Source of the DNA: Alteromonas sp. 1_MG-2023
Lineage (GTDB): Bacteria > Pseudomonadota > Gammaproteobacteria > Enterobacterales > Alteromonadaceae
Length of the DNA: 64,000 nt
Direction of reading: 5' to 3'
Assembly (NCBI RefSeq): GCF_030547075.1
Contig: NZ_JAUOQH010000009.1
Span: 1-64,000 of the forward strand
Within the stretch, counting starts at the first letter, position 1, and the number at the start of each line of letters is the position of its first letter. Under the pieces are notes generated by a model. The model saw only the letters and a list, made by a program, of their open reading frames with translations. It was not told the DNA's origin and did not search any database. This document shows, in pieces, positions 9,729 through 19,625 of the stretch. Position numbers and translations under genes: made by a program.

Positions 9729-11408
9729 TTATCCTGTGCTATCTAGCCTAGTTACGTCTACAAGCAGCTTCAGTTTTTGGCCTGGCTGCAAGTAACGAGA
9801 GGTATTGATGTTATTCCATTTACCAATATTGCTAATGCTAACATTGAATTTATTTGCAATACGCGACAGTGAATCACCATTTCTTACCGTATAGGTGACG
9901 CGCTTTGTAATAGCATCAGCATTTTTTGAGTTGCTATTGGAATTTTGCCAAACCACTAATTTTTTACCAAGACGAAGCATATCGCCAGGCGCCATGTTAT
10001 TCCAACTTGCTAACTTTTTCGTGGTTACCCCATATTTACGGGCGATATCCCATAACGTATCACCCGAACGAATGGTATGGGTAATTTTATATGCACCTTG
10101 CTTCTTGTTTTGAACACTAGCTAAACGCTGACCCTGCGATAAATCGTAGTTGTCTAAGGCTTTTAAAGCCACAGGTACCATAATGGGTTGGCCAATACGA
10201 ATCACATTAGAGTCGAGTTCGTTTACCTGCTTAATCACTTTCACTGTGGTGTGATATTTATTCGCAAGCTTGCCTAAACTGTCGCCAGATTTCACTGTGT
10301 GGCGTACCCAATTTAAACGGTCGGTGCGATCAATTTTAGCAAGTGCATCACTAAAATCAGCGGCTTTTGTTAACGGCAACACTAATCGGTGGGGGCCTTC
10401 GGGTGCTGTGGCCCAGCGGTTAAAGCCTGGATTTAACGCATGTAATTCTTTAAGCGTCATACCTGCAAGGTCGGCAGCAAAGGCCAAATCTACTTGTGAA
10501 CCAATATCTACCACTTCGATAACTGCTACGTTTTCTACTTCAGGCCATGCAAAAGCGTATTTATCGCGGTGTTTTAAAATATCGGCTAACGCTAATAATT
10601 TCGGTACATAGGCGCGAGTTTCACGAGGTAAGTTTAACGACCAAAAATCAGTAGGCTTACCGGCTTTCTTATTCGCGCGGATGGCTTTTGACACACGACC
10701 TTCGCCACTGTTGTAGGCTGCTAGGGCATGCAACCAGTCGCCATCAAACATGTTTGATAAATAGGTTAGGTAGTCTAAAGCACCTTTGGTAGACGCTATA
10801 ACGTCACGACGGCCGTCGTACCACCATGTTTGATCCATACCGAAACGTTTACCCGTGCCCGGAATGAATTGCCACATCCCAGCAGCACGACCATGAGAAT
10901 AAGCGAACGGATCGAATGCACTTTCAACGATGGGCAATAAAACCAATTCCATTGGCATATCACGCTTTTCTATTTCATCGACAATGTAATAAAGGAAAGG
11001 TTTTGCGCGAGTAACGACCCGTTTCATGTACTCTGGATGTTTCAAATACCAGTTTCTTTGCACATCAAGGCGGTGGTCATCAGGTAAATATAAATTAAGC
11101 CCGTCACTAACGCGTTGCCACACGTTGGTGATAATGGCTTCGGTTTCTATAGCCGGATCATCAATAAGCTCTTCTGCTTCCGACAGTAAGTTATCTTTCG
11201 GGTGCACTACATCAATAACGCCATCACGCGCTATTTCACAGTCTTCTATTGCTTCTTGAGCCTGGTGTAATGTATTGCAAGGTTCAGCTGAAACTTCAAC
11301 ATTTTGAACATTCACCACGTCTTCTTTTATTTGTTCTTCGGTGATTTGACACCCACTTAGCCCTAACGCTAATAGTACGGGTGACAAAACAAACAACTTC
11401 AACTGCAT
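9729..11408 (-). CDS. mltD: membrane-bound lytic murein transglycosylase D
   Basis: Lipoprotein (lipobox LGLSGC, Cys20) that cleaves the glycan strands of peptidoglycan. A family 1 SLT domain (about residues 120-240) carries the catalytic Glu in the PIVESAFDPFAYS stretch and the AAGMWQFIPGTGKRFGM motif. Three LysM peptidoglycan-binding modules follow at about 370-415, 440-485 and 507-550. Length of 559 exceeds the two-LysM E. coli enzyme (about 452). Its neighbours gloB and a yafS homologue reproduce the E. coli mltD-gloB-yafS order. Confidence 0.94.
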   Translation of the reverse strand: MQLKLFVLSPVLLALGLSGCQITEEQIKEDVVNVQNVEVSAEPCNTLHQAQEAIEDCEIARDGVIDVVHPKDNLLSEAEELIDDPAIETEAIITNVWQRVSDGLNLYLPDDHRLDVQRNWYLKHPEYMKRVVTRAKPFLYYIVDEIEKRDMPMELVLLPIVESAFDPFAYSHGRAAGMWQFIPGTGKRFGMDQTWWYDGRRDVIASTKGALDYLTYLSNMFDGDWLHALAAYNSGEGRVSKAIRANKKAGKPTDFWSLNLPRETRAYVPKLLALADILKHRDKYAFAWPEVENVAVIEVVDIGSQVDLAFAADLAGMTLKELHALNPGFNRWATAPEGPHRLVLPLTKAADFSDALAKIDRTDRLNWVRHTVKSGDSLGKLANKYHTTVKVIKQVNELDSNVIRIGQPIMVPVALKALDNYDLSQGQRLASVQNKKQGAYKITHTIRSGDTLWDIARKYGVTTKKLASWNNMAPGDMLRLGKKLVVWQNSNSNSKNADAITKRVTYTVRNGDSLSRIANKFNVSISNIGKWNNINTSRYLQPGQKLKLLVDVTRLDSTG

Positions 11409-11471
11409 GTAGAAGGGACCTCTCGAATATCTGCAAACCGCACATTCTACCTTCAGTGCGTTAGTTTTGCA

Positions 11472-12263
11472 TTAAAACTCATCTTTCCAGCGTCGAACGG
11501 CAGCAAACACTGCTACATCGTCGACCGTGTTTTTTTCGCAATAAGCTTCGGCAGCAGTTTGTACAGAAAGTTCATGAGAACGTAAAAAAGGATTAATTTG
11601 TTTTTGCTCAGCTAAGTTCGAAGGCAGGGTAGGCATGCCCATTTCCCGCTTTTCATCTACCCAAGAAGAATAGGCTTGAAGGGCCTGGTTTTCTGGTTCT
11701 ACTTCCAGCGCAAAGCGTACGTTCGATTGGGTGTATTCGTGGGTGCAATAAACCAGCGTGTTGTCGGGTAAGCGTTTAAGTTTGTTTAGGGAGTGCAGCA
11801 TTTGTTCTGGCGAACCTTCGAACAACCTGCCACAGCCTGCTGAAAATAAAGTATCACCGCAAAATAATACGCCGTGGCCAAAAAACGCAATATGATCGAG
11901 TGTGTGTCCTGGTACTTCCATCACCTGAAACGCTAAATCTAATAGAGGTAGTTGTATTGTGTCGCCTTGAGAAACTGATTTAGTGATACCACGAATATGG
12001 CCGCCTCTTGGGCCGATAACAGGAAGGCCTGGCTTTGCGGAAACTAACTTGGCAATGCCGCCAGTATGGTCGTGATGATGATGCGTAATTAATACTGCTG
12101 CTAACTGTAGGTTTTCACTTTTTAAAAACGTGAGCACTGGCTCTGCATCGCCTGGATCGACAACGATTGCGTGCTCGCTATTGTGAATACACCAGATGTA
12201 ATTGTCGCTAAATGCTTCGATTGGAAAAATTGAAATGCCGTGAGGAAGAACGTCAGTAGCCAT
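11472..12263 (-). CDS. gloB: hydroxyacylglutathione hydrolase (glyoxalase II)
   Basis: Hydrolyses S-lactoylglutathione to lactate and glutathione in methylglyoxal detoxification. It is a metallo-beta-lactamase fold with THHHHDHTGG (the HxHxDH binuclear metal site), PGHTLDH and FCGDTLFSAGCGR. The open frame reaches 12326, but the ATG at 12263 is preceded by AGGTG and gives 263 residues, close to the family's 251-258. It diverges from the YafS-like methyltransferase, as in E. coli. Confidence 0.94.
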   Translation of the reverse strand: MATDVLPHGISIFPIEAFSDNYIWCIHNSEHAIVVDPGDAEPVLTFLKSENLQLAAVLITHHHHDHTGGIAKLVSAKPGLPVIGPRGGHIRGITKSVSQGDTIQLPLLDLAFQVMEVPGHTLDHIAFFGHGVLFCGDTLFSAGCGRLFEGSPEQMLHSLNKLKRLPDNTLVYCTHEYTQSNVRFALEVEPENQALQAYSSWVDEKREMGMPTLPSNLAEQKQINPFLRSHELSVQTAAEAYCEKNTVDDVAVFAAVRRWKDEF

Positions 12264-12348
12264 GGTGCACCTGCTTGTGTAGGTATAATTATGCGATACT
12301 ATAAGAACTTGTTGTACACAGAGCAACCTTAAGGCACGTTTAGCACCT

Positions 12349-13242
12349 ATGAGATCAGCATTTCGCTCCCAAGCCCCCCGTTATCCTGAAGACTGGACCG
12401 ACTTTCCAGCAGGGGAACAGATTAAGCAAGCTATCACGCAAGTGTGCGACGACTATACCCAACGCATTTTTGGGTATCATTTCGTGAAGCTGGGTAGTTT
12501 AAGTGCGCAAATACCGTTAAAGCAAAGCCCTATACGCAACATTATTAGCCAAGTCCCATTTAGTGCAATGCGTGTATCGAGTGATAATTTAAGCGACAGC
12601 GCTAGCAGCAGTGCTGAGGGGAGAGAAGGCGCTAAGCATCAGCATGGTAAGTTATCAGATGCCACATTATCGGACAGCCACACATCTACAGGCAAAGACA
12701 GTTCAGTAAGCCCTAAAGTAGTAGGACAGTCACATCAACTGCCTTTTTCAGAAAACAGCATAGACGGCTTTTTGTTAGCCAATGAATTGGACTTTGCGCA
12801 AGACCCCCACGAAATTTTACGAGAAGTAGACAGAGTTATTACCCAAAGTGGCTACGTGATAATTAGCGGGTTCAACCCGCTGAGCTTAGCCGGCATCGCT
12901 AAGTTCTTGCCGGTTAAGCGCGATAACAAGTTGCATGATGCACGCTTCTTTACCTCGTATCGCATAAAAGATTGGTTGCAGTTATTAGGGTTTGAAATTG
13001 TAGAACAGCGCCAAATTATGTTTTCTACCTTATTTTTCCAACCCCGCTGGGAGTATTCGAAAAATATTCAGCACTATTTATCTGCTTACTTTCCGTGGTG
13101 CAGCGCCATGTACGTTATTTTAGCCAGAAAGCGGGTGATGCCCATGACAGCCATTCGTCCCAAACTACAATTGAAGCGACAATTCTCACCCGTAGGCGCA
13201 GCCAGTGCCAGAACCCAGTCCTACAACAAAACCAAAAGCTGA
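12349..13242 (+). CDS. YafS-like SAM-dependent methyltransferase
   Basis: The 297-residue protein is a class I methyltransferase-type domain of the family found next to gloB. The best marker is LPFSENSIDGFLLANELDFA, followed by QDPHEILREVDRVI. A Ser/Asp/His-rich, low-complexity stretch (about residues 75-125) sits just before this and is probably a lineage-specific insertion. The substrate is unknown. In E. coli the next genes are rnhA and dnaQ; here they are absent and the GGACACCCAC array follows directly. Confidence 0.78.
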   Translation: MRSAFRSQAPRYPEDWTDFPAGEQIKQAITQVCDDYTQRIFGYHFVKLGSLSAQIPLKQSPIRNIISQVPFSAMRVSSDNLSDSASSSAEGREGAKHQHGKLSDATLSDSHTSTGKDSSVSPKVVGQSHQLPFSENSIDGFLLANELDFAQDPHEILREVDRVITQSGYVIISGFNPLSLAGIAKFLPVKRDNKLHDARFFTSYRIKDWLQLLGFEIVEQRQIMFSTLFFQPRWEYSKNIQHYLSAYFPWCSAMYVILARKRVMPMTAIRPKLQLKRQFSPVGAASARTQSYNKTKS

Positions 13243-13600
13243 GACACCCGTAGTTTTATCTTAAGCTGAAACTGAAACTTGGACACCCACCTTTTGTTGG
13301 CATTATTAAGGTGTTCAAACTGGACAGCCACAAAGAACTCAAAACTAGACACCCATGCTAATGACAGTTGAGTACTGGTAAGAATAGTAGGACACCCACA
13401 GCTAATGGGGTTATTTCTAACTGGATAAAACTTGGACACCCACGGCTGACCAAGCTATTTCCGAAATGGGCAGTCACACTTTCACCGTGTTAACGTGAGC
13501 CGATAACTAGACACCCACAATTCAGCTGGCCGTTCCAAAAGTGGGTGTCCACTTTTAAACTAGTGGCGTTAAAACATGAATGTCCATTTTTAAACTAGGC
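13241..13600. repeat. array of about ten GGACACCCAC motifs
   Basis: Copies or degenerate copies begin near 13241, 13281, 13321, 13348, 13389, 13433, 13467, 13508, 13541 and 13579, so spacing is about 27-43 bases. The first eight read [AC]T[TA]GGACACCCAC on the plus strand. The last two are inverted, and both continue as TCCA[CT]TTTTAAACTAG. Between motifs the sequence is not repeated, so this is neither a simple tandem repeat nor a CRISPR array. It fills the gap between the convergent yafS-like gene and metG. Related motifs occur at 110-200, 3112-3190 and 21164. Confidence 0.75.
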
Positions 13601-13629
13601 AGAGAAACAAGAACCCCCCATCTTTTTTC

Positions 13630-13664
13630 CAAAAAAAAGCCATGTTGAGATTATCAACACGGCT
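13630..13664 (-). terminator. rho-independent terminator of metG
   Basis: On the minus strand AGCCGTGTTGA pairs with TCAACATGGCT (one G-U pair) across a five-base loop and is followed by eight T residues, about 46 bases after the metG stop. Confidence 0.88.
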
Positions 13665-13710
13665 TTCAAATTTTATAGCGGTTAGCTTGCCTTAAAGCAG
13701 CAACCCCATA

Positions 13711-15738
13711 TTATTTAACGCGCATACCAGGCAATGCCCCTTCGTGCGGCTCTAAGATATAAAGCTCATCGCCACCAGGGCCCGCAGCTAATACCATGCC
13801 TTCAGACATACCAAAGCGCATTTTACGTGGTGCTAGGTTAGCGACCATCACGGTATGCTTTCCAATTAACGCTTCAGGCGAGTAAGCAGACTTAATACCA
13901 GCAAATACTTGCTTCGTTTCGCCGCCTAAATCTAGCTCTAATCGTAAAAGCTTATCGGCTTTTTCAACATGCTCAGCGTTAGCAATACGCGCAATACGTA
14001 AATCTACCTTAGCGAAGTCGTCGAAAGAGATTGTTTCGCTAATAGGATCTTTACCTAGCGGGCTGTCTAGGCTAACCGCAGGTTTCGTTGGCTCTAGGTT
14101 TTCTTTTGAATCATCAACCATAGCGTCTACTTTCTCCATTTCTACACGTTGCATCATTGGCTTAAACTTGTTGATAGCGTGGCCGGTAAGCACGGTTTCA
14201 AGAGACGACCAAGTAAACTCATCGTTCAAGAAGCCTTCTGCTTTTTCTGCCAGTACTGGAAGCACAGGTTTTAAGTAAATGACCAACAGGCGGAACATAT
14301 TAATACCCAACGAACATACATCGTGAGTGAACTGCTGTTTGGTTTCGTCTTTAATCGTTACCCAAGGGGCGTTGGTATCAATGAACTGGTTGGCCTTATC
14401 GGCCAATGTCATGATTTCACGTATCGCTTGGTGGTAGCGACGGCGCTCGAATAAGTCAGCAATGGTATCGGCTGCATTTTGGAACTCGGCAATAAGCTCG
14501 GGTTCTAAAACGTTGTCAGACAATTTGCCGTCAAAGCGCTTAGTAATAAAGCTGGCACAACGGCTAGCAATGTTGACTACTTTACCTACTAAATCTGAAT
14601 TCACTTTTTGTGCGAAATCGGTAAAGTTTAAGTCGATATCCGTTACGCTATCGCCAAGCTTAGACGCAAAGTAATAACGTAAGTATTCTGGGTTCAAATG
14701 GTCTAAATAAGTACGACCTTTAATAAAGGTACCGCGAGACTTAGACATTTTCGCACCATTCACAGTAACAAAACCGTGAATATTCACACCAGTAGGCTTA
14801 CGGTAACCCGCACCTTCTAGCATGGCAGGCCAAAATAGGCAGTGGAAGTAAGTAATATCTTTACCGATGAAGTGGTAAAGCTCGGCTTCTGAATCTGCGC
14901 CCCAGAAATCGTCGAATACCAAATTGTTTTGGTCGCAGAAGTTTTTGAAGCTGGCCATGTAACCAACTGGGGCATCTACCCACACATAGAAAAACTTGTT
15001 CGGCGCACCAGGAATTTCAAACCCAAAGTAAGGCGCATCGCGGCTGATATCCCACTGCTGCAAGCCTTCGGTAAACCACTCTTGTAGTTTATTGGCCATC
15101 TCTTCTTGCAAGGCACCAGAACGGATCCAGCTTTTAAGCATGTCTTCAAACTTAGGTAGGTCGAAAAAGAAATGTTCAGATTCTTTCAATACTGGCGTAG
15201 CACCAGATACCACACTGCGAGGGTTTTTAACTTCAGTAGGGCTGTAAGTCGCACCGCACACATCACAGCTATCGCCGTTTTGATCTTCAGCACCACAGCT
15301 AGGGCAAGTGCCCTTAACGAAGCGGTCTGGCAAAAACATTTCTTTTTGCGGATCGTATAATTGATTGATAGTGCGCTTGCTAATGTAACCAGCGTTATCT
15401 AAACGGGTGTAAATTTCTTCACACAAAGCCTTGTTTTCAGGTGAATGGGTTACATAGTAGTTGTCGTACTCTACGTGAAAATCGAGCAAGTCTTGATGAT
15501 GCTCTGCACGGGTTCTTGCAACCATTTCTTCTGGCGTAATGCCGAGTTCCTGTGCTTTAAGCATAACAGGTGTACCGTGTGCATCATCGGCACAAACACT
15601 GTAACATTCGTTTCCACGCAGACGCTGAAACCGTGTCCAGATATCGGTTTGAATGTGTTCAAGCAAGTGGCCTAAGTGAATAGAGCCATTGGCGTAGGGC
15701 AACGCACTGGTTACCAGAATGCGGCGATTTTCAGACAT
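13711..15738 (-). CDS. metG: methionyl-tRNA synthetase
   Basis: Class I synthetase charging tRNA-Met. The HIGH motif is HLGH in [16 protein letters not shown] zinc knuckle [18 protein letters not shown] lies near residue 146. KMSKS is in [14 protein letters not shown]-terminal EMAP/Arc1p-type tRNA-binding domain begins at about residue 570 ([14 protein letters not shown]) and mediates dimerisation in the E. coli type. Length of 675 is normal. Divergent from apbC (mrp), a widely conserved arrangement. Confidence 0.97.
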   Translation of the reverse strand: MSENRRILVTSALPYANGSIHLGHLLEHIQTDIWTRFQRLRGNECYSVCADDAHGTPVMLKAQELGITPEEMVARTRAEHHQDLLDFHVEYDNYYVTHSPENKALCEEIYTRLDNAGYISKRTINQLYDPQKEMFLPDRFVKGTCPSCGAEDQNGDSCDVCGATYSPTEVKNPRSVVSGATPVLKESEHFFFDLPKFEDMLKSWIRSGALQEEMANKLQEWFTEGLQQWDISRDAPYFGFEIPGAPNKFFYVWVDAPVGYMASFKNFCDQNNLVFDDFWGADSEAELYHFIGKDITYFHCLFWPAMLEGAGYRKPTGVNIHGFVTVNGAKMSKSRGTFIKGRTYLDHLNPEYLRYYFASKLGDSVTDIDLNFTDFAQKVNSDLVGKVVNIASRCASFITKRFDGKLSDNVLEPELIAEFQNAADTIADLFERRRYHQAIREIMTLADKANQFIDTNAPWVTIKDETKQQFTHDVCSLGINMFRLLVIYLKPVLPVLAEKAEGFLNDEFTWSSLETVLTGHAINKFKPMMQRVEMEKVDAMVDDSKENLEPTKPAVSLDSPLGKDPISETISFDDFAKVDLRIARIANAEHVEKADKLLRLELDLGGETKQVFAGIKSAYSPEALIGKHTVMVANLAPRKMRFGMSEGMVLAAGPGGDELYILEPHEGALPGMRVK

Positions 15739-15843
15739 AATAACGTATAGATTCTTCGCGTTTCAAAATGGCTGCAAATACTAGCGGAAATCCGCGTTTT
15801 TTGCATTACGAAATTCACAAAATACCCCTAGACAGGATAATTT

Positions 15844-16986
15844 ATGTTCTTTTCCCGTAAAGCTAGGCCACTCATCGACAGAGTTGCCGCTATTTTAGCC
15901 AGCTATTTCAGTATTGAGGCCACCATTACCGCGAAATGGTGTTCAGATAAGCTAGATGCAGATAAAGCCATTGATGCAGTAAAAGTTGACGACACAAACC
16001 CTGCCAACATATTCACCATCACCTTACCGTTTTGTTATAAAACCCAGCAAGCGAACGTAAAAGCCCACGTGCTAGAAGCGCTAAAAGGCGAGCTTACCGA
16101 ACAGCAATTGATTGTTACCCAGCACATAGCGTCGGGTGAAACTAAAAACCCTGCGGTAAACAATATTAAAAATATTATTGCCGTGGCCTCTGGTAAAGGC
16201 GGGGTAGGAAAGTCGACAACCAGTATTAATTTGGCCTTTGCGCTGATGCAAGAAGGGGCCAGTGTAGGCATTTTAGATGCTGATATTTACGGCCCATCGG
16301 TGCCTATTATGCTGGGTAATACCGATGCACACCCGCATAGCAGTGATAACAAACATATGCAGCCGTTAAGTGCTCATGGTTTGGTGGCAAATTCCATTGG
16401 TTATTTAGTGCCTCAAGAAGACGCTGCGGTATGGCGCGGACCAATGGCAAGCAGGGCATTAAAGCAGCTTATCGATGAAACATTGTGGCCGGTACTGGAT
16501 TACTTAATTGTAGATATGCCACCGGGTACAGGTGATATTCAGCTAACCATGGCACAGCAAGTGCCGCTGACAGCTGCCGTAGTAGTAACCACACCGCAAG
16601 ACTTAGCCCTAGCCGATGCCCAAAAAGGCATTAGCATGTTTGAAAAAGTGGGGGTGCCGGTATTGGGACTGGTTGAAAATATGAGTTATTACCAATGCCG
16701 CGCCTGTGGCACCAAAGACTATGTATTCTCAAAAGATGGCGGCGAAATATTGGCCGAGCGACACGGCTTGCCGTTACTAGGCCAATTGCCACTCGATATT
16801 ACCGTACGCGAACACGCCGATGCGGGTACACCTTTGTTAGTAAGTGCGCCAGACAGCCCATTAAGTGAAAGCTACCGCGAAGCGGCTAGAGCGTTGTCGA
16901 TGCAATTAGCGTTAACCGTTGCCCCTAGAACGCAGCAAAACAAGCATATTAAAGGCGACCCAATTGGGGTAGCCAGCAAGCTTTAG
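15844..16986 (+). CDS. apbC: iron-sulfur cluster carrier ATPase ApbC (Mrp)
   Basis: Mrp/NBP35-type P-loop ATPase that binds and delivers Fe-S clusters. The deviant Walker A motif is ASGKGGVGKSTTSINLA at about residue 117, Walker B-like motifs include DADIYGPSVP and DMPPGTGD, and the cluster-binding CxxC is CRAC in YQCRACGTKD. An N-terminal region of about 100 residues, related to the MIP18/DUF59 type, precedes the ATPase. RBS AGGA is upstream of the ATG. Confidence 0.94.
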   Translation: MFFSRKARPLIDRVAAILASYFSIEATITAKWCSDKLDADKAIDAVKVDDTNPANIFTITLPFCYKTQQANVKAHVLEALKGELTEQQLIVTQHIASGETKNPAVNNIKNIIAVASGKGGVGKSTTSINLAFALMQEGASVGILDADIYGPSVPIMLGNTDAHPHSSDNKHMQPLSAHGLVANSIGYLVPQEDAAVWRGPMASRALKQLIDETLWPVLDYLIVDMPPGTGDIQLTMAQQVPLTAAVVVTTPQDLALADAQKGISMFEKVGVPVLGLVENMSYYQCRACGTKDYVFSKDGGEILAERHGLPLLGQLPLDITVREHADAGTPLLVSAPDSPLSESYREAARALSMQLALTVAPRTQQNKHIKGDPIGVASKL

Positions 16987-17146
16987 ACGGTAAGCTATAA
17001 ATTACAAATTTAAACAGAAATTAGTCACTTTTAACCGTTTCAGTTATTAATTTTGATATTTAAAGTAAATAGCGCTTATAGCCAGTTGATTGGCGAGTGC
17101 TACATACGCATAATACCGCACACTTTATAGTAAGGACTTACCGCTC

Positions 17147-17743
17147 ATGCGCCTTTGCGACCGCGATATATACGAACATTTGAAAGCTGGGAAAATAAAA
17201 ATAGACCCAACGCCCGACTACGAAGAAATTAGTGGGGTGACAGTAGATATTCGCCTAGGTAATAAATTTCGCGTATTTGAAGATCATCAAGCGCCTTACA
17301 TCGATTTAAGTGGACCTAAAGCGCAGGTTCAAGAAGCGCTAGACCATGTAATGAGCGATGAAATTGAGTTAGAAGAAGGCAAAGCATTCTTCTTGCATCC
17401 AGGCGAACTTGCATTGGCCATTACGCATGAATCGGTTACCTTGCCTGATTATATTGTTGGCTGGTTAGATGGGCGTTCATCGCTAGCACGCTTAGGTTTA
17501 ATGGTGCATGTAACTGCACACAGAATCGATCCAGGTTGGTCGGGCAATATCGTGCTGGAATTTTACAACAGTGGAAAGCTACCTTTAGCCCTTCGCCCAA
17601 AAATGAAAATTGGTGCGTTAAGTTTTGAAGTGTTATCGAACCCCGCTGAAAAGCCATATAACGCGCGAGTTGACGCCAAATATAAAGGGCAAGACGGCGC
17701 CGTAGCTAGCCGTATATCGTCAGACGATAAAAACAGCGCATAA
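17147..17743 (+). CDS. dcd: dCTP deaminase
   Basis: Deaminates dCTP to dUTP, supplying dUMP for thymidylate synthesis. The trimeric dUTPase-like fold is shown by [16 protein letters not shown], the substrate-binding [13 protein letters not shown] with RIDPGWSG, and catalytic Glu in [14 protein letters not shown] precedes the ATG at good spacing. Length of 198 is close to the E. coli enzyme (193). It follows apbC on the same strand, without the udk gene that separates them in enterobacteria. Confidence 0.95.
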   Translation: MRLCDRDIYEHLKAGKIKIDPTPDYEEISGVTVDIRLGNKFRVFEDHQAPYIDLSGPKAQVQEALDHVMSDEIELEEGKAFFLHPGELALAITHESVTLPDYIVGWLDGRSSLARLGLMVHVTAHRIDPGWSGNIVLEFYNSGKLPLALRPKMKIGALSFEVLSNPAEKPYNARVDAKYKGQDGAVASRISSDDKNSA

Positions 17744-17817
17744 GCTCTATAGCGCACAAACTCTATAAAGCAAAGCATGTAGCAAAACATGAAGTAAAGT
17801 ATAAAAAAGGGTATGCA

Positions 17818-19227
17818 ATGAGTGTTAATAAGCCGTTCGACAAAAGCTCGTTTATTATTCTTATTGCCCTTGTTACTTCGCTAGCGCTTGGCTCAGGTAT
17901 TTATTTTTCAAATATAAGCGCTGATATTGCACTTACCGCAGGCATTACCTTGTTTGTGGCAATATTATGGGTAACGGAAGCGTTGCCCATACCCGCAACC
18001 TCCCTCATTCCATTTGCACTTTTTCCTCTAGCTGGTGTGTTAACCCACAGCGAAGCGGCTTCGTCGCTAGGTAGCCACGTTATTATCTTGCTAATGGCTG
18101 CGTTCATGCTGTCGAAAGGGTTAGAAAAAGCTAACCTGCATCAACGGTTCGCTATTTATATGCTGCGGGTAACTGGGGCAGGAAGCCCACTAAAGCTAAT
18201 TTTAAGCTTTATGCTGACAACCGCTATTTTAAGCATGTGGATAAGCAACACCGCCACCATTTTGATGATGCTACCCATGGCCATGGCAATTATTAATGCT
18301 ATGGAAAATCCTCGCTTTGGTGTTGCGCTTATTTTAGGTATTGCTTATGCCGCAAGCCTAGGGGGCGTGGGCACGCCCATTGGCACGCCACCCAATATTA
18401 TTTTTATGAGTGTTTATGAAGAAACGCAAGGGCATGAATACAGTTTTATTGAGTGGATGAAAACTGGGGTACCCATTGTACTACTCTCTATTCCATTAAT
18501 GGCGTTGTGGCTAGCGCGTGGATTAACGCAAGTGGGTAACATTGCTTTACCTGAACCGGGCAAATGGGCAGTAGCTGAAAAGCGCGTCTTAGCAATATTC
18601 GGCACTGTCGCCATGGCGTGGGTATTTAGGCCTTTTTGGAGTGCGTGGCTAGGCATTACCAACATTAGCGATAGCACCATTGCAGTAGCCGGTGTGGTCG
18701 CCATGTTCATGACCAATAACGGTGAAACAACGCCTGCCACCGAAACTCGCAAAAGCCAGCATGACAAATTACTCGACTGGAAAACCGCCAATAACATTCC
18801 GTGGGGCATGTTGTTATTGTTTGCCGGTGGAATTTGTATTGCCAAAGCGTTTAAAGCGTCAGGTTTAAGCGTGCTAATGGGGGAGTGGCTTACTGGTCTT
18901 TCAACTCTACCCGTAATCTTCCTTATTCTGGGTATCTGTTTATTTGTTACCTTCTTAACCGAGATTACATCGAATACCGCCACAGCCACGCTACTTATGC
19001 CTATATTAGCGGCAGCAGGCTTTGCGGTAGGCGTAGATCCTAAACTGCTGATGATCCCCGCTGCTATTAGTGCCAGTTGCGCCTTTATGCTGCCAGTGGC
19101 AACCGCGCCAAATGCAATAGCTTATGCCACCGAGAAGTTTGATATAAAGACCATGGCGCGAGAGGGCATAGTGTTAAACGTGATTGTTGCTTTGGTAGTA
19201 ACAGCAGTGTGCTATTTAACGTTATAA
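17818..19227 (+). CDS. SLC13/DASS-family sodium:anion symporter
   Basis: The 469-residue protein has about 11-12 hydrophobic segments. Both signature repeats of the DASS family are visible: SNTATILMMLPMA in the first half with GTPPNIIF, and SNTATATLLMPILAAAGF in the second half. It should import di- or tricarboxylates (or sulfate/phosphate) with sodium across the inner membrane. The substrate cannot be predicted from these motifs or from neighbouring dcd. Confidence 0.88.
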   Translation: MSVNKPFDKSSFIILIALVTSLALGSGIYFSNISADIALTAGITLFVAILWVTEALPIPATSLIPFALFPLAGVLTHSEAASSLGSHVIILLMAAFMLSKGLEKANLHQRFAIYMLRVTGAGSPLKLILSFMLTTAILSMWISNTATILMMLPMAMAIINAMENPRFGVALILGIAYAASLGGVGTPIGTPPNIIFMSVYEETQGHEYSFIEWMKTGVPIVLLSIPLMALWLARGLTQVGNIALPEPGKWAVAEKRVLAIFGTVAMAWVFRPFWSAWLGITNISDSTIAVAGVVAMFMTNNGETTPATETRKSQHDKLLDWKTANNIPWGMLLLFAGGICIAKAFKASGLSVLMGEWLTGLSTLPVIFLILGICLFVTFLTEITSNTATATLLMPILAAAGFAVGVDPKLLMIPAAISASCAFMLPVATAPNAIAYATEKFDIKTMAREGIVLNVIVALVVTAVCYLTL

Positions 19228-19357
19228 AACGGCGTTCCACACCGGAATGTGCAATTTTATTTTACAAACTGATTAGCAATTAAGCGCTTAACCAAGGATT
19301 TGCACAATTGTCGTTGCATTGTGACTAAAAATAAGTAGACTTATCGGCTCTTTCGGT

Positions 19358-19434
19358 CGGTGTGTGGCGCAGCTTGGTAGCGCACTGTCATGGGGTGTCA
19401 GGGGTCGGAGGTTCAAATCCTCTCACACCGACCA
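19358..19434 (+). tRNA. tRNA-Pro(GGG)
   Basis: The 77-base gene has a seven-pair acceptor stem (CGGTGTG with CACACCG), an encoded ACCA end, a GGTTCAAATCC T arm and an anticodon loop ATGGGGT, giving anticodon GGG with G37. The A32-T38 pair and the mismatched anticodon stem CTGTC/GTCAG both occur in E. coli proL, supporting the identity. It reads CCC/CCU codons. A G/C-rich stretch (CGGCTCTTTCGG) precedes the gene. A TCAATGA/TCATTGA inverted repeat at about 19448-19471 may help termination. Confidence 0.97.
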
Positions 19435-19580
19435 ACTTCTCTTCTTTTCAATGATTTACCCTGCTCATTGATTGTTTACCACACAAAGTCTTAAAACTAG
19501 CCCATATTCGTCGTATTCTCGACTCAATCGTAACATTTCTTGACAATTAAACTGCTTATAGAGATTTCATTTTGTGATAT

Positions 19581-19613
19581 AAACGATAATTAATGCCGTT
19601 GTATTAATCGTTT
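19581..19613. promoter_or_regulatory. inverted repeat in the qmcA leader
   Basis: AAACGAT at 19581 and ATCGTTT at 19607 form a dyad with A/T-rich interior, ending one base before the AGGAG ribosome site (19614-19618) of the next gene. It could be an operator or an mRNA hairpin near the ribosome site. No known regulator motif is recognised. Confidence 0.4.
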
Positions 19614-19625
19614 AGGAGTAGGTAA

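Noticed and set aside
13241..13600. CRISPR-like appearance of spaced short repeats
   Set aside because: The core is only about 10 bases, degenerate, present in both orientations and has no adjacent cas gene or leader.
19384..19402. Mismatch in the tRNA-Pro anticodon stem taken as a pseudogene sign
   Set aside because: The same T-T mismatch and A32-T38 pair are found in functional E. coli tRNA-Pro(GGG), so the gene is normal.
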